Source of the DNA: JANQQZ01 sp039187315
Lineage (GTDB): Bacteria; Planctomycetota; Phycisphaerae; Phycisphaerales; UBA1924
Reading direction: 5' to 3'
NCBI GenBank assembly: GCA_039187315.1
Contig: JBCCZQ010000037.1
Coordinates: 1-29,694 of the forward strand
Length of the DNA stretch: 29,694 nt
This document shows positions 1 to 8,590 of the stretch, piece by piece. The notes below the pieces were generated by a model. It ran no database searches. It was not told the origin of the DNA and was given only the letters and a program-made list of their open reading frames with translations. The translations under genes and the position numbers were made by a program. The first letter of the stretch is position 1, and each line of letters begins with the position of its first letter.

Positions 1-124
1 GCGGACCTCTCATGGCGTCGCCCGCTCGTCGAGCCTCGGGCCTCGAGACGCACCGAGCCGAACATCCTGACACCTCCAACACCACCCACGCCCGATCACG
101 AGCCGCGCACGGAGGCACGCGCCG
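1..124. other. Left edge, no gene supported
   Basis: No reading frame here can be assigned to a known protein. One plus frame ends at a TGA overlapping the next gene's ATG (125-128), and another ends at 68-70, so the tail of an upstream gene is possible. Neither short peptide is recognisable. A GGAGG ribosome-binding site for the next gene lies at about 110-114. Confidence 0.4.
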
Positions 125-490
125 ATGAACGACCGACGAGCGACCCGCGACATGCGAACCCCCGCCGCCGACCGCCTCGCGGCGCTCCGCTCCCGGCGGA
201 CCTGGGACGCTCGCGCCAAACCGATCGCCGAGGCCCTGGCGCCCTTCAGGGGCCAGTTGGAGCGCCGGCAGCGAACGGCGGGCCCGGCCCAGAACGCGTG
301 GGCGAAGGTGCTGCCCACCGAACTGGTCGAGGCATCGACGGTCCTCAGCCTCGCACGGGGCACGCTGACCGTCCGGATCCCCGACAGCGCGACCCGCTTC
401 GCGACCGACCGCTTCCTCCGGGCGGGCGGCGAGATGGCGGTCATTCGGGCCTGCCCCACCACGGTCCGACGGATCAAGCTGGTGCCATAG
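125..490 (+). CDS. DciA-like protein (DUF721)
   Basis: The 121-residue protein has the layout of the DUF721/DciA family: a basic, disordered N-terminus of about 45 residues, then a compact domain. That domain runs from 'QNAWAKVLPTELVEAS', through a 'GTLTVRIPDSA' strand, to a C-terminal 'VRRIKLVP' strand. In other bacteria DciA proteins interact with the replicative helicase DnaB and help load it, so a role in replication initiation or restart is inferred from the family. The start is ATG 125, preceded by GGAGG with a spacing of about 10 nt. The gene stands upstream of a zinc-ribbon membrane protein on the same strand. DUF721 proteins are very divergent, so the family call is firmer than the function. 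Confidence 0.72.
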   Translation: MNDRRATRDMRTPAADRLAALRSRRTWDARAKPIAEALAPFRGQLERRQRTAGPAQNAWAKVLPTELVEASTVLSLARGTLTVRIPDSATRFATDRFLRAGGEMAVIRACPTTVRRIKLVP

Positions 491-582
491 ACAGCCTGCG
501 CGCTGCAAGGCTGCTCGAGCCCAAGCCAACCACAGACCACCCCGTGCGCGACATCCGCGGCCGAAAGCAGACCGTCAGGCCC

Positions 583-1089
583 ATGGCTGTCACCGGGCCC
601 GAGTTCGCCGTACTGGCCGGCTGGCGCACCGCCTTCTCGCCGGACACGCCCCGCGACGCGATCGCGAGCTTCCTCGACGGCCGCCATGCCTATTGCCCTC
701 GCTGCCGCTACGACCTGATCGGCCAGGCTCGGCCCGATTGCCCATCCTGCGCCGCACCGATCAAGCTCGATGAGCTGATCCTCCCGACCGTTCATCACGG
801 CCCGATGCTGGCCCACCTGCTCCTGGCCGCATGGCCCAGCAGCTGGCTCGCGATCGCCGCCGTCGGACTCGCCTGGCCCAACCCGATCGGCGCGATCCTC
901 ATCGGCGGGCTCTTCGCAGGTCAGGCCGCGATCGGCTGGGGCCTGCTGTCGATGCGGCTCGAGCCACGCAAGTGGCAGGACAGCTCAGCAAGGCGACGAC
1001 GACGGCTCGTCCGGACCGCGTTCGTCTGGCTGCTGCTCTGCGGGATGGTCGCCGTCGCCGCGATGACCACGATCCTCGCGCCCAAGTAG
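583..1089 (+). CDS. Zinc-ribbon membrane protein, unknown function
   Basis: The predicted 168-residue protein has a four-cysteine zinc ribbon near the N-terminus (C38, C41, C53, C56; 'YCPRCRYDL' then 'CPSC'). Hydrophobic stretches follow at about residues 75-98, 102-123 and 146-165, so it is probably a polytopic inner-membrane protein with a cytoplasmic zinc knuckle. The 'CPxCxYxL' pattern resembles that of the two membrane proteins at 27414 and 28046, suggesting one family. The start is uncertain: ATG 583 is used here, but GTG 544 is in frame and closer to the preceding stop at 490. The gene ends 8 bp before the end of the convergent lpxC. No function can be assigned. Confidence 0.7.
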   Translation: MAVTGPEFAVLAGWRTAFSPDTPRDAIASFLDGRHAYCPRCRYDLIGQARPDCPSCAAPIKLDELILPTVHHGPMLAHLLLAAWPSSWLAIAAVGLAWPNPIGAILIGGLFAGQAAIGWGLLSMRLEPRKWQDSSARRRRRLVRTAFVWLLLCGMVAVAAMTTILAPK

Positions 1090-1097
1090 AGTCACCG

Positions 1098-1958
1098 CTA
1101 CCCGAACCGCTCATCAAGCGCACGTGCCATCGCGTGGTTGGACGCATGGCCGGTCTTCGACGCCGACACCCGCCCCAGAATCGGCCTCCCAACCAGGGAC
1201 AGATCCCCGATCAGGTCCAGCAGCTTGTGCCGCGCCGCCTCATCGGCGAACCGCCAAGCATTGCCGATCAGCGATCCATCGTCGTCGACCACGGGCAGGT
1301 CCTCAGGCGTGAACGCAGCGAACAAGCCGAGTCGCCGCATCGATTCCGCCTCCTCGCGCATCGAGAACGTCCGGGCCGGCGCGATACTGGCCGCAAACGA
1401 GGCCGCGTCGCCGCCCCACCGCGCCGACTGCGATCCAAGCACCGAACCGTCGCCGTAGTCCAAACGGTACAGATAGTCCGGGGCCGCGGCCGGCTCGGCA
1501 ACGATCGTCCCGCCTCGGCCGTCTTCGATGACCACCGTATCGCGCACCACCAGCGGCTCGGCCACCGCATCAAGCCGGGTCAGACCGGCCGATTCGATCG
1601 CCTCAACGAACGCCAGCGCTGAACCATCACCGATCGGCAGTTCTTCGCCGCCGGAAAGTGAGAGCACGGCGTCGGTGACACCCAGCCCGACCAGCGCTGC
1701 CAGCGCATGCTCGGTCGTAACCGCCCGCGCGCCGCCCGAGGACAGCACCGTGTGGCGCGGCGGCATCGATCCGAACGCTGCGACCACGGGCTCGGCGTCG
1801 AGCGATCCGTGAACGACCGGGATCATCACGCCACCGGCATCAAACGCAAGCCCAGCGCCGGCCGGCGCTGGAAGGATGGTCAGCGTCGACGCGGCTCCGG
1901 TGAAGAGCCCCAGCCCCGAGACAGCCGCCTCTCCCGCGAGCGTGCGACGAGGGATCAC
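1098..1958 (-). CDS. lpxC: UDP-3-O-acyl-N-acetylglucosamine deacetylase
   Basis: LpxC carries out the committed step of lipid A synthesis, removing the acetyl group from UDP-3-O-acyl-GlcNAc with a catalytic zinc. The 286-residue protein shows the expected metal and catalytic motifs: 'TTEHALAAL' (E83, H84), 'HKLLDLIGDL' (H244, D248) and 'KTGHASNHA' (H271). 'ARTF' at about 195 marks the second lobe. It is a stand-alone LpxC, not the LpxC-FabZ fusion seen in some phyla. The start overlaps the end of lpxD by 4 bp (ATGA), so it is probably translationally coupled. It is the last gene of the bamA-ompH-lpxD-lpxC run; no lpxA or fabZ follows. Confidence 0.95.
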   Translation of the reverse strand: MIPRRTLAGEAAVSGLGLFTGAASTLTILPAPAGAGLAFDAGGVMIPVVHGSLDAEPVVAAFGSMPPRHTVLSSGGARAVTTEHALAALVGLGVTDAVLSLSGGEELPIGDGSALAFVEAIESAGLTRLDAVAEPLVVRDTVVIEDGRGGTIVAEPAAAPDYLYRLDYGDGSVLGSQSARWGGDAASFAASIAPARTFSMREEAESMRRLGLFAAFTPEDLPVVDDDGSLIGNAWRFADEAARHKLLDLIGDLSLVGRPILGRVSASKTGHASNHAMARALDERFG

Positions 1959-2986
1959 CCAGCGTCTCCATCACCGGACTCGGTCGCCCTCCGCTGCTTC
2001 TTCCGATCGCGCACGAGCCGTCGGACGGCCGCGACCTCGCCGGCGAACTCTGCCCGCGGCCTTGCCGGCGAGCCGACATACGCGCCGGGCGCATCGACCG
2101 AACGGGTCACACCCGCCTGCGCCATCAGGATCACATCCGATGCGATCGTCAGGTTGTCCGCAACCCCGACCTGCCCCGCCATCACGACGCGGTCGCCCAC
2201 TGTGACCGAGCCCGCGATGCCGACCAGCCCGCACAGCACGCAGTCTTCACCGATCATGCAGTTGTGCCCGACTTGCACGAGGTTGTCGATCTTCGTCCCC
2301 CGCCCGATGACCGTGTCCGCCAGCTTGCCGCGATCGATCGCGCTGTTCGCCCCAACATGGACATCATCGCCGAGCCGAACGACCCCCGCGTGCGGCAGCC
2401 GCGTCCGCACACCGGTCGCTTCGTCCACCCGGTACCCGAAGCCGTCGCTGCCGATCGTCGCGTTCGGCCCCAGCTCGCACCGCGCACCGACCACGCACCC
2501 CGCCCCTACGAACGTGTTGGCCAGGACCTTCGTCCCGGCGCCGATCACGGCCCCCTGCTCGATGACCGCGCCGGGACCGACGAACACACCCTCACCGAGC
2601 ACCGCCGACGCGTCCACCACCGCGCCCGGGTGCACACCCGTCGGGTCCGAACCGAGCCGCCGCTCGCGCACGCCGGCCAGTATCAGCTCCAGCGCAGCGT
2701 CCGCGTCATCGACCACGATCACCGCGCACGCGGGAGGGCCGCCCTGGCCGAACTCGACCGAACGCGACACCAGCAACGCGCCGGCCTTGCTCACACGGGC
2801 CGCCTCGGCGTACAAAGACGAACGCACGAAGCTCAGATCACCAGGGCCCGCCGCGTCGAGCGCACCCACACCCGACAGCGCGACCGAGCCATCGCCAATC
2901 AGCTCAGCGCCCACCGCACCCGACAGCATCGCCGCCAACTCGGCCGCGGTGATCTTCAGCGACCCGCCGGACCCATCATCCATCAC
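1955..2986 (-). CDS. lpxD: UDP-3-O-acylglucosamine N-acyltransferase
   Basis: LpxD adds the second acyl chain to UDP-3-O-acyl-glucosamine in lipid A synthesis, using acyl-ACP. The 343-residue protein has an N-terminal uridine-binding domain (about 10-105, with 'GDLSFV'). It then has a long left-handed beta-helix of hexapeptide repeats (about 115-310, such as 'VIEQGAVIGAGTKV'). H241 in 'VQVGHNC' matches the catalytic histidine of the family, and 'GSDGFGY' (179-185) is the conserved LpxD segment. The start can be GTG 2986 or the adjacent ATG 2983, both overlapping the ompH stop. It lies between ompH and lpxC, a common order in diderm bacteria. Confidence 0.95.
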   Translation of the reverse strand: MMDDGSGGSLKITAAELAAMLSGAVGAELIGDGSVALSGVGALDAAGPGDLSFVRSSLYAEAARVSKAGALLVSRSVEFGQGGPPACAVIVVDDADAALELILAGVRERRLGSDPTGVHPGAVVDASAVLGEGVFVGPGAVIEQGAVIGAGTKVLANTFVGAGCVVGARCELGPNATIGSDGFGYRVDEATGVRTRLPHAGVVRLGDDVHVGANSAIDRGKLADTVIGRGTKIDNLVQVGHNCMIGEDCVLCGLVGIAGSVTVGDRVVMAGQVGVADNLTIASDVILMAQAGVTRSVDAPGAYVGSPARPRAEFAGEVAAVRRLVRDRKKQRRATESGDGDAG

Positions 2987-3642
2987 TCGGAGGGGCCCGC
3001 CGCGAACTCGTTGTTCATCAGCGTGAGCACCGACGATGACAGATCAACCGTGTCGGACGCGTAGATCACCTTCTTGCTCAGCATCGCTTCGAGCAGCGAT
3101 GCGCCGTCGACCACGCGCGGCCCGTCAAGCGAGATGATCCCGTCATCGAGCAAGACCATGTCGTAGCCGTCACGCTCCGCCACGCGTCGGGCGGCATCGA
3201 CGATCTTCTCGTACAGCTCGCGCTTGAGCTCCGCGTCCCGCAGCTCGAGCTCGCGCGAATACAGCTGCTGACGCGCCTGGAGGTTCGTCCGCGCCGCCTC
3301 GATCTCGATCGTCAGCCGCACCCGCTCCTGCCGCTCCGTCTCGGCCAGGACCGACAGCTCCTCGTTGAGCCCCTCGAGCGTCTCTCCGAGCGACTGGAGC
3401 TCATCCGCCCGTGTCTGCGTGGCCGCGACGATCTCCGCCTGCCGGTCCTTGGCCTCCTGGAGCTCCACGCTCACGCGGTCGATATCGAGCGTCCCGACCA
3501 CGGTCGGCTCCGACAGCCGACCCGCCACCGAGAACCCCAGCGCCCCGCCCACACCGAGCATCAGCCCCGCGCCGAGCGTTACACCCAGCACGAGCCCGAA
3601 CCGGCTCGTGTACCGCGCCCGTTTCTGATCTGACTGCCGCAT
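2983..3642 (-). CDS. OmpH/Skp-family periplasmic chaperone
   Basis: The 219-residue protein has an N-terminal hydrophobic segment (about residues 14-37) that would anchor or export it. A conserved-looking strand 'VGTLDIDRV' follows, then a long charged coiled coil (about 55-160) and a C-terminal alpha/beta tail ('AERDGYDMVLLDDGII'). This is the OmpH/Skp plan; Skp holds unfolded outer-membrane proteins on the way to BamA. Upstream in-frame codons exist, but ATG 3642 has a clear GGAGG 8 nt before it, so this start was chosen. The hydrophobic segment is Gly-rich and lacks an obvious signal-peptidase site, so the protein may stay tethered. Its place after bamA and before lpxD is the usual one for this family. 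Confidence 0.85.
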   Translation of the reverse strand: MRQSDQKRARYTSRFGLVLGVTLGAGLMLGVGGALGFSVAGRLSEPTVVGTLDIDRVSVELQEAKDRQAEIVAATQTRADELQSLGETLEGLNEELSVLAETERQERVRLTIEIEAARTNLQARQQLYSRELELRDAELKRELYEKIVDAARRVAERDGYDMVLLDDGIISLDGPRVVDGASLLEAMLSKKVIYASDTVDLSSSVLTLMNNEFAAGPSE

Positions 3643-3724
3643 CCATTGCCTCCGATTCGTGCCGGGCCTGCCGCCCAGCGATCCTACCGGCCCCGCCGTC
3701 ACCACGATGCGGCCGACAGGCCCG

Positions 3725-6202
3725 TTAAATCGGCAGATCGATCGCGAACGTGAACAGGCGGTCCTCGTCCACGTCCTCGCTGGCGATCGGCACCGCGAAA
3801 TCGAACGCCAGCGGTGCCGGGCTCAGCTGAGGGACGTAGAGCCGGATCCCTACCCCCGCCGACACCCGGTACTCCGACAGCCCGATCTTCCGCGTCACCG
3901 TCCCCGAATCCACGAAGAACGCCAGGGCCAGCGTGTCGCCCGCCACGGGCTGCTGGAGCTCCGCACCGGCAAAGAACAAGAACGTCCCGCCGACCGTGTC
4001 GCCGATCTCGCCGTTGTCCGCCCGAACGCCGCGCGGCGCGACGGTCCGCTGCTCGAACCCGCGAAAGCTCCGGCCGCCGAGGAAGTACCGCTCGTACGTC
4101 GGCACATCGTCCTGCCCCTGCGGGATCCAGTCCGCGCTGGTCCGCAGCCGAAGCACGGTTGCCCGGCCGTCGAAGTCCTCGCGCACCGTCAGGAAGACCG
4201 TGTGGTCAACGCCGAGCTTTGTGAAGTCGAAGTCCCCGCCGAGGATGCCGACCTGCTCGACCGAGAGCCGCGTGATCGATCCGCCCGTGGGCCGGAACGA
4301 TTCGCCGGGCGGCACCGTGGTCCGCCGGAGCGTCGCGCCAAGACCCGTGATCTGGTTCGTCCCCTCGAACGCGAACGCGTCGGTCGTCGACGACGGTTCC
4401 AGATCGAACTGGTTGACCGACTGCCAGCGGAAATCCGTGGCCGCGACCCACCGGTCGCCGAATCGGCGCCGAAGCCCAGTCTCGAAGAACAGCCGCTCCG
4501 TGCTGAACTCATCGAAGCTCTGGGTCTGGAACCCGCCGCCGACCGTGCCGCCCACGAACGAGTCGCGCAGCGAGTTGTCCGCCAGCGAGAGCTCGTAGCG
4601 CTGGAACTCCGTGCCGGGCCGCGCCGCGAGCGTCAGCGTCTGACCGCCGCCCCGCAGGCTCCGGCCGCTGAAAAGATCGCCCAACGAGTCCGGCCAGTCC
4701 GTGATGTCAAAGTTCCGCTGCTCGTACGAGATCTGCCCCGTCAGACCGATGTCCGAGTTCACCGACGCGCCGAGCGACAGCAGGCCCGTGTTCGTCTCCG
4801 TTACCTCCAGAAGCACGTCGCGGTGTGTCGGCTGCTCCGGACGCGGCGCCTGCACCGTTGCCGAGGGCGGCGTCCGCACAAGGTCGAACAGACGCGAGCT
4901 CGTCACGATCCGCTCCGACTGCTCGACCGCCGTCGTGTCCAGCGGCCGGTCCGGCTTGACCTTGACGCCCTTGCGAACCTCCGAATGCCGCGTCAGCTTG
5001 TTGCCCGTGATCTGCACCAGCCCGGTCCGGAACCGACGCCCTTCCTGGATCGTCAGCAAGAGGTCGACCGCGGGCGAGGTGGTGTCGCGCAGCTCCTGCC
5101 GGCGGACACGGGCATCGACGTACCCCATCTTGCCGTACGCCTCGCGCACCGTCCGCACCGCCTGGTCAGCCCGGCGGGCGCTGAACGTGTCGCCAGGCTT
5201 GAGCCCGATCAGCCCCACGACCTGCTCAGACGTCAGGACCGGACCGTTCGTATCCGCGTCGGTGTGACGGGCAATGACCCGCCGCAGCGAGTACAGCTCA
5301 CCCTCAACGATGTAGAACGTCACCACGCCCTCGCGGCCGTCCGGGCTCGGCTGGACCAGGAAATCCACCCGCGCGTCAAGGTATCCCCGGTCCTGGTAGT
5401 ACCGCGCGATCGCGTTCGCGTCCTCCCGCAGCCGACGGCGGTCGAGCGTCCCGCGATCGAAGAAGCCCGCCTCTTTGGTCCCGATCTCCCCACGCACCGT
5501 CCGCGTCGGGATCGAGTCGTTCCCCTCGTACCGGATCTCCGTGATCCGCACCCGCGGCCCCTCGCGCACCTCGAACAGCACGACGCCCGTCTCTTCCACG
5601 TCCTCAAGATTGACCCGGACCTCGACCAGCGTGAAGCCCCGCTCGCGGTACAGATCCTCGATGGCCCTCGCCGCACGGTTCAGCTCGAACTCATCCACCG
5701 GCGTGCCCGGCAGCGTCTCGATCGCCTCGCCAAGACGCGCGCTGCCCAGAGCCCGGTTCCCGGTGATCTGCACATCGCGCACAATCGGCTGCTCGCGCAG
5801 CTCGTACGTGACCTGCACCGAGCCGTCTGCTCGCTCCGAGACTAGGTGCCGCACGCTCGCGAACCTGCCAAGCCGGTTCAGCCGCGAGAGGTCCCCCGCC
5901 ACGACCGAAGCGCTGTACTCACGCGTCCCGCGGCCGGTCCGGATCTGGTTGCGGACAAGCTGCTCAAGCGCCGGCGTAGGCGCCTCGAACAAACGCCCAC
6001 CGATCGGCATGACCAGAACTGTCACTTCGGCTACGAACCGGCCTTCGTACGGGCCGCCGGGCTCAAGAGGGTTGTTGAGCGGATCAAGCGACGGATCGAT
6101 GACAGGGTCTGTCAGGGTCTGCCCGCCGGCCGGTGACCCGATCAGCACCCAAAGCGCCAGAGCCAACACCCGCATGCCATCGAAGCCACGCACAGCACGC
6201 AT
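3725..6202 (-). CDS. bamA: BamA/Omp85 outer-membrane protein assembly factor
   Basis: BamA inserts beta-barrel proteins into the outer membrane. The 825-residue form called here has a signal peptide (hydrophobic core 'LALALWVLIG', then 'AGGQ'). A string of POTRA domains follows over about residues 60-450, for example 'VRDVQITGNRALGSARL' and 'ITEIRYEGNDSIPTRTV'. The C-terminal half is a beta-barrel with the family 'RSFRGFEQR' loop motif and ends in beta strands. The C-terminal residue is Ile rather than the usual aromatic. The start is ambiguous: in-frame ATGs lie at 6268, 6202 and 6175, none with a strong Shine-Dalgarno site; 6202 and 6175 both give a good signal peptide. ompH follows about 80 bp downstream. 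Confidence 0.93.
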   Translation of the reverse strand: MRAVRGFDGMRVLALALWVLIGSPAGGQTLTDPVIDPSLDPLNNPLEPGGPYEGRFVAEVTVLVMPIGGRLFEAPTPALEQLVRNQIRTGRGTREYSASVVAGDLSRLNRLGRFASVRHLVSERADGSVQVTYELREQPIVRDVQITGNRALGSARLGEAIETLPGTPVDEFELNRAARAIEDLYRERGFTLVEVRVNLEDVEETGVVLFEVREGPRVRITEIRYEGNDSIPTRTVRGEIGTKEAGFFDRGTLDRRRLREDANAIARYYQDRGYLDARVDFLVQPSPDGREGVVTFYIVEGELYSLRRVIARHTDADTNGPVLTSEQVVGLIGLKPGDTFSARRADQAVRTVREAYGKMGYVDARVRRQELRDTTSPAVDLLLTIQEGRRFRTGLVQITGNKLTRHSEVRKGVKVKPDRPLDTTAVEQSERIVTSSRLFDLVRTPPSATVQAPRPEQPTHRDVLLEVTETNTGLLSLGASVNSDIGLTGQISYEQRNFDITDWPDSLGDLFSGRSLRGGGQTLTLAARPGTEFQRYELSLADNSLRDSFVGGTVGGGFQTQSFDEFSTERLFFETGLRRRFGDRWVAATDFRWQSVNQFDLEPSSTTDAFAFEGTNQITGLGATLRRTTVPPGESFRPTGGSITRLSVEQVGILGGDFDFTKLGVDHTVFLTVREDFDGRATVLRLRTSADWIPQGQDDVPTYERYFLGGRSFRGFEQRTVAPRGVRADNGEIGDTVGGTFLFFAGAELQQPVAGDTLALAFFVDSGTVTRKIGLSEYRVSAGVGIRLYVPQLSPAPLAFDFAVPIASEDVDEDRLFTFAIDLPI

Positions 6203-6386
6203 GCCCCGTGCGCGGAGACGACCGACCGTTCGCGACCTGTTCCGTCCGAAGCCCAAGATCGGCACCATAGCCGAGCGGCTATGCTCACGCCCTCGGGCAC
6301 GCGCCTCTGCAACAGCCCGTCCACCAGCCACGCCACCGGCCACGCTTCTGCGTGCGATGACGCCCATCCGTGAAAGGTCGTTGTCT

Positions 6387-6665
6387 GTGCCCAACCGCAA
6401 CCGCCTGATCCGCCGAGCCCACCGCGCCCGGCGCGCTGCGCTCGCCTGCCTTGCCGCCGTCAGCACCCTGCTCGCGCTCGTCATGGTCTTCGTCTGGCTC
6501 GCGCCCGACGCCATCCGCATCACGCCCACCGGCACCCTGCTGGGCATCCTGGGGCTGCTCGTCCTTCCGGCGCTGACCATCGCCGCCTGGGCCTGGGACC
6601 GACGCATCCGACGTCTCGTTCCCGACCCGCCCAAAGAAGCCGTCACCGACTCTCACCGAGCCTGA
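6387..6665 (+). CDS. Small two-helix membrane protein, unknown
   Basis: A predicted 92-residue protein with a very basic N-terminus (many Arg in residues 1-16), two hydrophobic helices (about 17-38 and 48-69) and a charged C-terminal tail. The positive-inside rule places both ends in the cytoplasm. GTG 6387 is chosen because 'GAAAGG' lies about 11 nt upstream; ATG 6357 in the same frame would add 10 residues. It is divergent from bamA and ends 3 bp before the end of the convergent gatA. I do not recognise the family. Confidence 0.6.
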   Translation: MPNRNRLIRRAHRARRAALACLAAVSTLLALVMVFVWLAPDAIRITPTGTLLGILGLLVLPALTIAAWAWDRRIRRLVPDPPKEAVTDSHRA

Positions 6666-6668
6666 CGA

Positions 6669-8180
6669 TCAGACAGCGGGTGCCGCCTCTGGCGCGACAC
6701 GCCCCGCCGCTCCCGAAACACCCTCGAACGCCCGCGCCACCCGCATCAACACCGCCTCGCCGAGCGCCGGCCCCGTCAGCTGCACCCCGACCGGCAGGCT
6801 CAAGCCGTCGACGGGCACAAACCCCGCCGGCAGGCTCACCGCGGGCAGGCCCGCAAGGTTCGCACCCACAGTGAACAGGTCCTCGTGGTACATCGCCATC
6901 GGGTCCACGCCCGCGCCTAGTTTCGAACCCAGCGCAAACGCCGGCCCCGCGGTCGTCGGCGTCAGCACCGCGTCACAGCCCATCACCGAAAAGACCGCGT
7001 CATAGTCGCTCCGGATCAGCCGCCGCATCTTCAGCGCCCGCAGGTAGTACCTGTCCGCGTACCCCGCGCGGAGCACGTGCGTCCCCAGCAGGATCCGGCG
7101 CTTCACCTCGCTCCCGAACCCCTCTGAACGCGACCTGGTGTACAGGTCCGAGAGCGGCGCACCCTCAGGAAGATCCGCACGCCGGCCGTACCGCACGCCG
7201 TCGTACCGCGCCAGGTTGCTCGACGCCTCCGCCGGCGCCACCGTGTAGTACGCGGCGAGCATCTCCTCGGCCGAGGGCAGCTCGATGTCCACGAGCTCGG
7301 CGCCCAGATCCTCGAACGCCCGAAGCGTCAAACCAAAGACCAGGCGCACGCCGCCGTCGATCGCATCATCCCTCGCCTGTGAAGGTACGGCGACCCGCAG
7401 GCCGTCAAGCGGGAGCCCCAACACCGCCCTCGTGCGGGCAGGATCGCGGTCGAGGCAGGTCGAGTCGCGCGCATCGCGCCCCGAGACCGCGTCGAACACA
7501 AGTGCCGCATCCTCGACCGTTCGCGCGATCGGGCCGATCTGGTCCAGCGAGCTGCCGAACGCGACAAGCCCCCAGCGTGAGACCGTGCCGTACGTCGGCT
7601 TGAGCCCCACCGTGCCCGTCAGCGCCGCCGGCTGGCGGATGGAACCGCCCGTATCGCTGCCAAGCGCCACCGGCACCAAGCCCGCCGCCACCGCCGCCGC
7701 CGAACCCGAGCTGCTCCCGCCGGGCACGCGCGACGTGTCCCAAGGGTTCCGTGTCGGGCCGAACGCCGAGTGCTCGCCGGACGAGCCCATCGCGAACTCG
7801 TCCAGGTTCGTCTTGCCCACGATCACCGCGCCCGCGGCCTCGAGCCGTTCGACCGCCGTCGCCGAGAATGGCGAGCGGTATGCCTCAAGCATCCGCGAGG
7901 CGCACGTCGTCCGACCGAACGCGGTGCAGAGGTTGTCTTTGACAGCGACCGGCACGCCCGCGAGTGGGCCGATCGCCTCGATCGGTTCGCCCGAGGCCAG
8001 CCGCGCATCGATCGCCTCGGCCCTCGCCATCGCCCGGTCTTCGAAGACCTCCGTGAACGCGTTGAGCGCTGGCTGCGACGCCGCGATCCGCTCCAGACTC
8101 GAGCGGGTCACCTCGGCCGCCGACACCGAGCCCCGCGCGACCGCCGAACGCGTCTCGGATGCGCTCCATTCCCGCATCAC
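6669..8180 (-). CDS. gatA: Asp-tRNA(Asn)/Glu-tRNA(Gln) amidotransferase subunit A
   Basis: GatA is the glutaminase of the GatCAB complex, which turns Glu-tRNA(Gln) or Asp-tRNA(Asn) into the amidated form. The 503-residue protein carries the amidase-signature Ser-cisSer-Lys triad: K81 in 'VAVKDN', S156 in 'PGGSSSGS' and S180 in 'SDTGGSIRQPA'. These positions sit two residues further along than in the well-studied GatA. 'GPTRNPWD' and 'KPTYGTVSRWGL' are further family segments. The start overlaps the end of gatC by 4 bp, so the two are coupled. gatB is not in this window. Confidence 0.96.
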   Translation of the reverse strand: MMREWSASETRSAVARGSVSAAEVTRSSLERIAASQPALNAFTEVFEDRAMARAEAIDARLASGEPIEAIGPLAGVPVAVKDNLCTAFGRTTCASRMLEAYRSPFSATAVERLEAAGAVIVGKTNLDEFAMGSSGEHSAFGPTRNPWDTSRVPGGSSSGSAAAVAAGLVPVALGSDTGGSIRQPAALTGTVGLKPTYGTVSRWGLVAFGSSLDQIGPIARTVEDAALVFDAVSGRDARDSTCLDRDPARTRAVLGLPLDGLRVAVPSQARDDAIDGGVRLVFGLTLRAFEDLGAELVDIELPSAEEMLAAYYTVAPAEASSNLARYDGVRYGRRADLPEGAPLSDLYTRSRSEGFGSEVKRRILLGTHVLRAGYADRYYLRALKMRRLIRSDYDAVFSVMGCDAVLTPTTAGPAFALGSKLGAGVDPMAMYHEDLFTVGANLAGLPAVSLPAGFVPVDGLSLPVGVQLTGPALGEAVLMRVARAFEGVSGAAGRVAPEAAPAV

Positions 8181-8551
8181 GAGCCGCCCTCACCAGAATC
8201 AGTCGGCGTGTCACCCAGTACCTTCGGCACAGGAATGAACCCTTCCTCCCACGCCGGCGCGAGCCGCGCCACCGTCTCGGCGTCGAGTGTCGGCCCCGGC
8301 TCGTCATCCGCGAGCCGGTTCACCTCTGCGCACGCGCGGGCCATAGGTTCGACGCCCTCCAGATCCGCCTCGGCAAGGCACGCCGCGTGCCGCAACACCG
8401 ACGACAGGTCCCGCCGATAGCCCTCGATGGCGTCGTCATCGATCGTCAGCCTGGCCAGCGCTGCAAGCCGGCGCACCGTCTCGGCCGTCACATCGCCGGA
8501 GGGCGCGCCACCGGCCGCGCCGGGGGCCGAATTGTCCTCTGTAGATACCAC
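8177..8551 (-). CDS. gatC: Asp-tRNA(Asn)/Glu-tRNA(Gln) amidotransferase subunit C
   Basis: GatC is the small belt-like subunit that holds GatA and GatB together. The 124-residue protein has the GatC core 'VRRLAALARLTIDDD', the middle helix 'YRRDLSSVLRHAACL' and the 'GVEPMARA' segment, then a Pro-rich tail. It is longer than the roughly 95-100 residues usual for the family because of an N-terminal extension rich in Ala, Gly and Ser. The start is GTG 8551. There is no Shine-Dalgarno site; instead TAGACT lies exactly 6 nt before the GTG, suggesting a leaderless mRNA. The gene overlaps gatA by 4 bp. Confidence 0.9.
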   Translation of the reverse strand: MVSTEDNSAPGAAGGAPSGDVTAETVRRLAALARLTIDDDAIEGYRRDLSSVLRHAACLAEADLEGVEPMARACAEVNRLADDEPGPTLDAETVARLAPAWEEGFIPVPKVLGDTPTDSGEGGS

Positions 8552-8563
8552 GGGTTGAGTCTA
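8552..8563 (-). promoter_or_regulatory. Leaderless -10 element of gatC
   Basis: On the minus strand TAGACT (8563-8558) is followed by 6 nt and then the GTG start of gatC. With normal sigma-70 geometry transcription would begin at or within a base or two of the start codon. No convincing -35 box is seen 16-18 nt upstream. It forms one arm of a near-palindrome with the divergent TAGGCT promoter. Confidence 0.6.
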
Positions 8564-8584
8564 CCCACGGCCCACGGGTAGGCT
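8555..8584 (+). promoter_or_regulatory. Promoter of the small gene at 8591
   Basis: TTGAGT (8555-8560), an 18-nt spacer and TAGGCT (8579-8584) form a sigma-70-like promoter. The -10 box ends 6 nt before ATG 8591. The -35 box overlaps the divergent gatC -10 region, so the two promoters probably compete or share a regulator. Confidence 0.55.
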
Positions 8585-8590
8585 CGATAC

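Noticed and set aside
1707..3026. 439-codon open frame on the plus strand
   Set aside because: It runs opposite lpxC and lpxD, both of which have clear catalytic motifs; the antisense product is Ser/Thr/Pro low complexity.
3659..5845. 728-codon open frame on the plus strand
   Set aside because: It lies opposite bamA and ompH, is dominated by Arg, Pro and Ala, and has no domain. Open antisense frames are expected in GC-rich genes.
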